This document shows, one piece after another, positions 37,438-42,370 of a DNA stretch of 42,370 nucleotides. The position numbers and the translations under genes are program-made. Within the stretch, counting starts at the first letter, position 1, and every line of letters begins with the position of its first letter. The notes under the pieces were generated by a model. That model searched no databases and was not told the DNA's origin. It saw only the letters and a program-made list of their open reading frames with translations. Source of the stretch: Flavobacterium collinsii. GTDB lineage: Bacteria; Bacteroidota; Bacteroidia; Flavobacteriales; Flavobacteriaceae. Location: assembly GCF_902804485.1 (NCBI RefSeq), contig NZ_CADCST010000105.1, forward strand, positions 1 to 42,370. The letters are read 5' to 3'.

Positions 37438-37917
37438 ATGAGTTTTATTGACGAATTTTTTATAGAATTAAATAATGAAGGTGAGTTAAAAAAGTATCCG
37501 TCTTTACTAATAATGGACTTACCAAAAGAAACTGATATACAAAAAGGTAATTTAAAAGAACCTAATAGTGTGAACTTGCTTTATGTATTTGCAACTACTG
37601 TCGTAGGTAATGGATACTTGGAAATTAAAGTTAATACCAAATTTGATATTATTTTCGCAAAGAAAAATTCTAATGATTTTGAAGAATGTAGTGTTATCCT
37701 GCGATACGTCAATATGAATCCGCGTTATCAAATTGATTATTTACCGGGGGGGGCTATAGGACTATGTTTGTTAGAATTTCCTAACGGTAAACCAGAACTT
37801 TTCAATAAACTTAAATATTATGGCGAAAAAAAAGATTATAACAAGCATGATACAATAATACTTACACAAAGAATAGTAATTGAGAAATTATTGAATAGTT
37901 CAATGGAGAAATCTTGA
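37438..37917 (+). CDS. Putative immunity protein of the ADP-ribosyltransferase-like toxin
   Basis: 159 aa, no signal peptide, no recognised family. Its start is 6 bases after the toxin stop codon, the classic place for the cognate immunity gene. A cytoplasmic inhibitor would fit a toxin that modifies a cytoplasmic target. An unusual run of eight G (37746-37753), encoding part of YLPGGAIGL, lies in an otherwise AT-rich gene and could be prone to slippage. The assignment rests on position and composition only. Confidence 0.6.
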   Translation: MSFIDEFFIELNNEGELKKYPSLLIMDLPKETDIQKGNLKEPNSVNLLYVFATTVVGNGYLEIKVNTKFDIIFAKKNSNDFEECSVILRYVNMNPRYQIDYLPGGAIGLCLLEFPNGKPELFNKLKYYGEKKDYNKHDTIILTQRIVIEKLLNSSMEKS

Positions 37918-38687
37918 TACTATAGCTCGAATCCCAAATCTAAAAGTTAAAATAAAGAATTCATCAGTTTCTTTCAAGAATAATACTGATAATGAGCTTA
38001 TTTTTTTTACGAAGTAAAGACTAATAATAAATATAATTGTGAAATTTCAAATGAAACCAGAAAACTCTAGATGAATCAAAAAGTAAAAGCGTATGAGCTA
38101 TGGGGTGATGAGAAATGGGATGAATTATATGATTTCTTCCATGCAGATGCAGGTAATGAAATTAATGGAGGTTGGCCACCGTTTGACGGCTTCATAAAAA
38201 TAGAAACTATAAAAAAGACTTAGAAATTCTAGCAGAGGGAGGAATATTTGATCGTTTTCAAAATCCAAAAGTGGATAAAGCTGATGGAAAAATTACAGAA
38301 GTTACTGAATTAGGTGGTGGATTTGCAAGTCCTGTATACAAAAATGAATATAATAAAATTGACATTCAATATACCTATGATTCCAGAGCTTTATTAGAAG
38401 ATGTACAAGAAGGTATGGTATATATAAAATTTAAAATAAAAGATGCATCAGGAGTAGAATTTAGCTATGAAAACGCAATTCCATGGAAAAATAAAAACGG
38501 TATTACACAACAAGGATTTGCTAAACAAATACGAACAAAACCAAAATTCCATGAGTCTTCTTTCAAAAAAGGAATTACTTATGATATTGTACAACGTTCT
38601 GTTTTTAGAGGTGGTAAGTGGGTAGATGAAATTGAAGATTTAACTTTAAAAATAGATAAAATAACTAGTAAACTTGACTGTAAATGA
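37918..38687 (+). pseudogene. Decayed TNT-like (NAD+ glycohydrolase) toxin tip
   Basis: Three frame pieces form one coherent protein once lesions are ignored. Piece 1 (37925-38018, ARIPNLKVKIKNSS...) passes to piece 2 through a frameshift in the T8 run at 38001-38008. Piece 2 (NNKYNCEISNETRKL) meets a TAG stop at 38068-38070, then continues as MNQKVKAYELWGDEKWDELYD...NGGWPPFDGF. A second frameshift in the A run near 38196-38200 leads to piece 3 (EILAEGGIFDRFQNP...GGGFASPV...SRALLED...NAIPWKNKNGITQQGF). NGGWPP, the DRF/DRY motif, G[SG]F.SP, RAL and IPW...Q follow the order in TNT-type NADase toxin domains. It looks like a displaced toxin tip that has lost its function. The ORF from 38271 begins with GTG inside this domain and is not a separate gene. 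Confidence 0.7.
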
Positions 38688-39205
38688 AACTAATTAATAA
38701 ATTTTATTGTACTCAAACTGAAATCCTTGGAAACGGCAGTGAAAAAAATAATGAAAATATTGTTTCCATTAAAACAGAATTAATTAGACCTTCCATAAAA
38801 TTTTTAAATAGTGATGGAAGTATTATATCTTCTGAAAGAAAAGCTTTTAGAAAAAAATTAATCGCTAACCCTTTTGTAGATCCAAGTGAATCTTTTACGT
38901 TGAATGAGTTATTATTCTTATCTAAAACGTATGAATTTGATATTAAAGAACATGCAATCCACAAAGGATATTATTTTAGTATTTTAAAAATTAACAAACT
39001 GTACAATTCCCCTGGAGACATTGTTTTAATTGAACAACAAGAAAAAGAATTTATGATGATTGAATTCAACCGATGGAGTTCTGAAGCGCATCCAAGAAAT
39101 GCAGGAGAAGACAGCTTAGGAGAAGACACTACCTATATACATGGAATATGGGAAACTCCATTATTAACAGATGAAATAATCTCAAAAATTAAGAACAGAA
39201 GATAA
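38684..39205 (+). CDS. Putative immunity protein of the decayed TNT-like toxin
   Basis: 173 aa, cytoplasmic, no recognised family. The start codon overlaps the stop of the toxin remnant in an ATGA arrangement, so the pair was once translationally coupled. The C-terminal third (NSPGDIVLIEQQEKEF, FNRWSSEAHPRNAGED, THY-type YIHGIWETPLLTDEI) is nearly repeated in a broken copy at 40619-40848. Keeping an intact immunity gene after the toxin has decayed is common where neighbours may still deliver the same toxin. Its immunity role is inferred from position. Confidence 0.6.
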   Translation: MKLINKFYCTQTEILGNGSEKNNENIVSIKTELIRPSIKFLNSDGSIISSERKAFRKKLIANPFVDPSESFTLNELLFLSKTYEFDIKEHAIHKGYYFSILKINKLYNSPGDIVLIEQQEKEFMMIEFNRWSSEAHPRNAGEDSLGEDTTYIHGIWETPLLTDEIISKIKNRR

Positions 39206-39927
39206 TGAAAAACAAAATAAAGTTATTTTTAAATCTGTGGATTATATTATTTACATTTTTAAATGCAAATGCTCAATGTGAAACAATTATAAGGTTCTTC
39301 AAAGATGATATGTACACATCGAAAGAACTTGTAGCCTTTTCAGAAACAAATCCACAAAAAGCGTTTGATTCTTGGAAAGTATTACATAATGAAAAAACTG
39401 GTTTAACAAGAAATATAGAAGAGCTTACTCTGGTTTCAAAAAATTTAGATGAGATTAAGAATGTAGGTGGGTACTTGAAATGGAAATCTTTGAAAGAACC
39501 GATAGACCTACTAAAAGTTCTGGATGAAGATGGTTATGCAGTTATTAGGGGTGTAAATAATGAATTTGTAGCAAGGGGGTGGCTTGGTTTTGATAATGAG
39601 CTAAATCTAACAATTATCACTAAAGGAACAACTCTAGAAGGTAAAGGACGCGCAGTCTTTCAAAGTCTGTTCAATTTCATTAATACAGAATATGATGAGA
39701 TTTTAAAAATAAGAGGAACGTGGCGTTCAAATGATACCGTTGCTGATAATCTTAATAGCTTCAACGATTTTATTAAAAACGGTATGTCTCCAAATGAAGC
39801 TGCTTTAAAAACGTTCACTGGAAAAATGGCAATAGAACATAAATTTACAAAAGCGAATGTTTTACCTACTAGTATAACAAGATCAGATGGGACATATAGT
39901 AGTGTCGATGTTTTGTTTACAAAATAG
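39205..39927 (+). CDS. Small secreted toxin-like protein, unrecognised C-terminal domain
   Basis: 240 aa. The start shares one base with the stop before it (TAATG). A signal peptide (MKNKIKLFLNLWIILFTFLNANAQ) is followed by a short spacer and a linker at about 53-96 (SWKVLHNEKTGLTRNIEE, LVSKNLDEIKNVGGYLKWK). The same linker, 28 of 44 positions identical by eye, occurs in the deaminase-type protein at 41341, but the domains after it are unrelated. Here the C-terminal 140 residues (GRAVFQSLFNFINTEYDEI, RGTWRSNDTVADNLNSFNDF, NEAALKTFTGKMAIEHKF) match no family I know. The architecture suggests a stand-alone polymorphic toxin of unknown activity. Confidence 0.65.
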   Translation: MKNKIKLFLNLWIILFTFLNANAQCETIIRFFKDDMYTSKELVAFSETNPQKAFDSWKVLHNEKTGLTRNIEELTLVSKNLDEIKNVGGYLKWKSLKEPIDLLKVLDEDGYAVIRGVNNEFVARGWLGFDNELNLTIITKGTTLEGKGRAVFQSLFNFINTEYDEILKIRGTWRSNDTVADNLNSFNDFIKNGMSPNEAALKTFTGKMAIEHKFTKANVLPTSITRSDGTYSSVDVLFTK

Positions 39928-40207
39928 ATGAAAGATCACTATTACTATAGTAATAATTTTTAAAAAACAAAAGTAGGTCTTCAATATCAAGAGAAGATTT
40001 ACTTTTGTTTAATGTAATACTGATGATATCATTGTCTTCAATTTTTTCGATTCTCCAAAAATCATTTTCATTTACTAATAAAAGGAAAATCCATTCATTA
40101 AAATACTTAGAACAAAAAGTTATTCTTTCCTTTCCGTCTCTCTTCTCTTTATTTGGAAAGACAAAACTTGTAAATCCAATTATTAGAAATTTTTCTTTTA
40201 TTGTCAT
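39917..40207 (-). CDS. Antisense small ORF, possible immunity gene
   Basis: 96 aa on the minus strand, overlapping the last 11 bases of the toxin-like gene tail to tail. The translation (MTIKEKFLIIGFTSFVFPNK, ITFCSKYFNEWIFLLLVNEN, FWRIEKIEDNDIISITLNKS) has the mixed composition of a real cytoplasmic protein, and the plus-strand alternative at 40005-40220 does not. No immunity gene follows the toxin-like gene on its own strand, so this could fill that role in an unusual orientation. No promoter consensus is evident upstream on the minus strand. Confidence 0.45.
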   Translation of the reverse strand: MTIKEKFLIIGFTSFVFPNKEKRDGKERITFCSKYFNEWIFLLLVNENDFWRIEKIEDNDIISITLNKSKSSLDIEDLLLFFKNYYYSNSDLSSIL

Positions 40208-40618
40208 ATTACTTCGTTAAAGTCTTTTTATTTCATTTCTTTGACATAGCTACAATTAAAAAAAGATAATTTACTTTTTACAATTACTATATAATTTTAG
40301 AATGTATTCATTCTCCTTTCAAAAATTCAAGATTAATGATTTACAAGATTTAAGCTCTGTTTTATGCTATTGAGCGTTTCTAAAATAGAATAAGAATACT
40401 AATAGCTTTATAAACCTAATTTATAACAAACAGTAATTCTCAACAAACATGATTATTTCAATCTCAATTCCATAAATCATTACAATCTGTTTCTCAACAA
40501 AAGTAGATAAAACAACTTTACAAAAAAAACATATGCATTCTTCTTGCTTGAAAAATAAAGAATACAATACAAGCTTAAACTTATATCAAAAACTATTATT
40601 CTTAAAAAATACTTTTTA
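40208..40618. other. AT-rich spacer without a gene
   Basis: About 410 bases with stops in all frames. A small 6-bp hairpin (agaatg-tatt-cattct, 40299-40314) is the only structure noticed. It joins a toxin cassette to the broken immunity copy and may be the scar of earlier insertions. Confidence 0.5.
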
Positions 40619-40848
40619 AATCCACAAAGGATATTATTTTAGTATTTTAAAAAATTAATAAACTGTACAATTCCCCTGGAGGCATTGTTTTAATTGAACA
40701 ACAAGAAAAAGAATTTGTGATGATTGATTTTAACCGATGGAGTTCTGAAGCGCATCCTAGAAATGCAGGAGAAGACGTTACCTATATACATGGAATATGG
40801 GAAACTCCATTGTTAACAGATGAAATAATCGCAAAAATTAATTACTAA
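40619..40848 (+). pseudogene. Truncated, frameshifted duplicate of the immunity gene at 38684
   Basis: The DNA from 40619 is almost the same as 38956-39202 (from aatccacaaaggatattatt onward). An extra A in the A run near 40650 causes a frameshift and stop (IHKGYYFSILKN then stop), while the last 62 codons (LYNSPGGIVLIEQQEKEF ... TDEIIAKINY) remain open. The 5' half of the gene is absent. Relative to the intact copy, 15 bases (SLGED/GEDSL region, a small tandem repeat) are missing. High identity points to a recent duplication or recombination. Confidence 0.85.
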
Positions 40849-40849
40849 A

Positions 40850-41167
40850 ATGGAAATAAAAACTCTTCAAAAATATTTAGGGATGGCGGTTCATTTTATT
40901 TATTATCATCATCATAGATTGAATAATGAAAAAGTGTTTGAAGATGATTATTGGGAGCATTTATTAAAAACAGGAACATTGGAATATTGGGAAATGTTAC
41001 ATAAATGTCTTGACTTCGCTTTAACTCAAGATGACTACTGTTTATCAATAGTTGATTCACCATTTAAAGAGCGCCATTCTGAGGCTGATATTAAATTGTT
41101 TTTCGAGAAATTTCACGTTTATTTAAGAGCATGTTTACAAGTTAAATTTGATGGTCTTACCCCATGA
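40850..41167 (+). CDS. Small orphan protein, possible immunity protein
   Basis: 105 aa, cytoplasmic and probably helical (MEIKTLQKYLGMAVHFIYYHHHRLNNEK, EYWEMLHKCLDFAL, IKLFFEKFHVYLRACLQ). The start is one base after the stop of the broken immunity copy, so the two may have been transferred as a tandem. No family is recognised, and no toxin gene precedes it. A stranded immunity gene is the best guess from its setting between two toxin cassettes. Confidence 0.5.
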   Translation: MEIKTLQKYLGMAVHFIYYHHHRLNNEKVFEDDYWEHLLKTGTLEYWEMLHKCLDFALTQDDYCLSIVDSPFKERHSEADIKLFFEKFHVYLRACLQVKFDGLTP

Positions 41168-41190
41168 TAGTAAAAATACTTTTTCTAGAA

Positions 41191-41306
41191 ATGAATTTAC
41201 TTTATAATCCATACATTGGCGCGAATTATATAAAATTCAAATTATTAAATTCCGAGATGATTCTTATTTTGGAAACACCCCTTTAACACCTAGAAAAAGT
41301 GAATAA
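41191..41306 (+). pseudogene. Short coding remnant with a frameshift
   Basis: Two overlapping frames together give a plausible protein end: MNLLYNPYI from 41191, then in another frame HWRELYKIQIIKFRDDSYFG and NTPLTPRKSE to a stop at 41304-41306. Neither frame alone is convincing. This may be the tail of a lost toxin or immunity gene. The remaining bases of the 41168-41340 spacer show nothing else. Confidence 0.3.
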
Positions 41307-41340
41307 CGAGTTTACAAGTACTTACTTTAAAATAAACTAA

Positions 41341-42174
41341 ATGAAAAATATAATAAAAAGATTCCTTCTTTATTTATTACTGTTATCAAGCCTAATCACA
41401 AATGCAGGTCCTGGAGATCCTTGTGCATTGGCAACTTTAGTAAGTGATTTATCAACTTCTGGCACTGAATTCAAAACCGTAGTCAAAGAATCTGATGGGT
41501 TTAATGCATGGTTAATTCTAAATAATGAAGCTCCCTCTCTCAGAACTAATATAGAGGAGATCAAATTAGTTTCTAAAAATTTAGATGAGATTAATAATGC
41601 TGGCGGATATATAAAATGGAAAGATTTAAAAGATATTGAAAAGTTTCCAACTCCCTTAAACGAAGGAAAAAATATTTTTAAGGGATACGCTTCTGACTAT
41701 TTAAAAGCAAAAACTCGATTTAAACAATTTCGAGAAAATACTATTTATGAATTACGAAAAAAATATTCAGGAAATGAATTACTAGAAGAAATTCAGAAGT
41801 TCGACAAACGAAATTTAGCTTATTTTGATGGTAAAATAGATAATCTATATATAACTTCAAGCGATGTTAAAATAAGTGGTAATAAATTTGATGGAGAGCC
41901 AATATTTGATTCATATAAAATTGACAAGCAAAGTAATATAAATACTGATACTGCATGGAGTAGAGAATTTGACACAGAGTATGTAGGATTAAGTGAGATA
42001 GCTCAAAAACTAGGAGGTAAAAAAGGAACTATTCTGTCTAAAGTAAAGGGTGAAATTACAATTGCTTCTGAATTACCATATTGTATTTCCTGCCAAGGAG
42101 TTATACAGGATTTTGCTAATATGTTCCCCAATGTGAAAATAAATTTGGTAGATGGAATTAAAAACATAAAATAA
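41341..42174 (+). CDS. Small secreted deaminase-type toxin
   Basis: 277 aa. A signal peptide (MKNIIKRFLLYLLLLSSLITNA) is followed by a linker at about 54-97 (LRTNIEEIKLVSKNLDEINN, GGYIKWKDLK) shared with the protein at 39205. The C-terminal domain carries a nucleic-acid-deaminase signature: SREFDTEYVGLSEIAQKL with Asp211-Thr-Glu213 in place of HAE, then ITIASELPYCISCQGVIQDF with PxCxxC (Cys248, Cys251) and MFPNVKINLV. This pattern agrees with the BURPS668_1122-type toxin deaminases, which I recall as zinc-dependent with Asp as the first ligand. The nucleic-acid target is unknown. A putative immunity gene begins 7 bases after the stop. Confidence 0.75.
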   Translation: MKNIIKRFLLYLLLLSSLITNAGPGDPCALATLVSDLSTSGTEFKTVVKESDGFNAWLILNNEAPSLRTNIEEIKLVSKNLDEINNAGGYIKWKDLKDIEKFPTPLNEGKNIFKGYASDYLKAKTRFKQFRENTIYELRKKYSGNELLEEIQKFDKRNLAYFDGKIDNLYITSSDVKISGNKFDGEPIFDSYKIDKQSNINTDTAWSREFDTEYVGLSEIAQKLGGKKGTILSKVKGEITIASELPYCISCQGVIQDFANMFPNVKINLVDGIKNIK

Positions 42175-42181
42175 TTTTAAA

Positions 42182-42370
42182 ATGGAAAATATTGATTTTG
42201 ACACTAATCCAATTTGTAATATAAGAGAAGAGAAATTCGATTGGGGAGAACCTTATAATATATACACTCCAATTTTCAAAACAGACATCGAAGGAAATCT
42301 ATCAATTTTGGAATTTTCTATTGAATTATTTGGAAAAAACAATTTTAAAAAACAATTATTATTATTACAC
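42182..42370 (+). CDS. Putative immunity gene of the deaminase-type toxin, 5' part
   Basis: The frame is open from ATG to the window edge (63 codons seen): MENIDFDTNPICNIREEK, then a segment around WGEPYNIYTPIF. There is no signal peptide, so the protein is cytoplasmic, as expected for an inhibitor of a toxin acting on nucleic acid. It follows the toxin stop by 7 bases. No family is recognised from the visible part. Confidence 0.6.
   Translation, partial: MENIDFDTNPICNIREEKFDWGEPYNIYTPIFKTDIEGNLSILEFSIELFGKNNFKKQLLLLH

Noticed and set aside
38271..38687. 138-aa ORF as an intact gene
   Set aside because: It begins at a GTG inside a conserved toxin domain, and the missing front is found in another frame just upstream.
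40005..40220. 71-aa plus-strand ORF
   Set aside because: Its Ser/Phe/Leu-rich translation looks like the shadow of the better minus-strand frame at 39917-40207.

Overview
The window looks like chromosomal DNA of a Flavobacterium-type member of the Bacteroidota. Signs of this are the AT-rich composition, promoters of the TTTG-N19-TAnnTTTG type without Shine-Dalgarno sequences, SprB-type repeats with a type IX secretion (T9SS) sorting domain, many Sec signal peptides ending in SQ or AQ, and dispersed 'cgcaaag' and 'ctccagct' repeats. No rRNA, tRNA or CRISPR array was seen.

Positions 1-14300 are ordinary accessory and housekeeping chromosome. In order they hold the 3' end of a REP-associated transposase with REP-like hairpins, a short RadC/JAB protein, a long repeat-filled spacer, an S10 serine carboxypeptidase, a GNAT acetyltransferase, a HutD/Ves-like protein, a Crp/Fnr regulator divergent from a pectate lyase lipoprotein (with an FNR-like palindrome between them), a HipA-like kinase/DUF3037 pair, NAD(P)H-hydrate dehydratase, gcvT, an S41 protease and a YebC-family protein ending in a clear terminator.

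Positions 14545-37917 form one long same-strand array behind a single good promoter. It encodes a giant secreted beta-rich protein (1577 aa), a fibronectin type III protein, three mosaic paralogues that each end in one SprB-like module, a 16-module SprB-like protein with a T9SS sorting domain, an outer-membrane beta-barrel with a long helical tail, and a 1638-aa modular protein. The last has an N-terminal region I recognise as TANFOR/FnIII-like, a zincin HELGH site and a C-terminal domain with the R-STS-ExE pattern of ADP-ribosyltransferases. A candidate immunity gene follows 6 bases later. I read this as a surface-displayed or secreted polymorphic-toxin system with its own outer-membrane partner.

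Positions 37918-42370 are a low-GC cassette graveyard of toxin and immunity modules. It contains a decayed TNT-like (NADase) toxin tip with its surviving putative immunity gene, a small secreted toxin-like protein of unknown activity with an antisense ORF at its end, a decayed duplicate of the first immunity gene, an orphan small ORF, another remnant, and a small secreted deaminase-type toxin followed by an immunity gene cut by the window edge. The two small secreted proteins share one linker but have unrelated C-terminal domains, which is the mark of polymorphic toxins. Functions in this part rest on motifs and gene order only.
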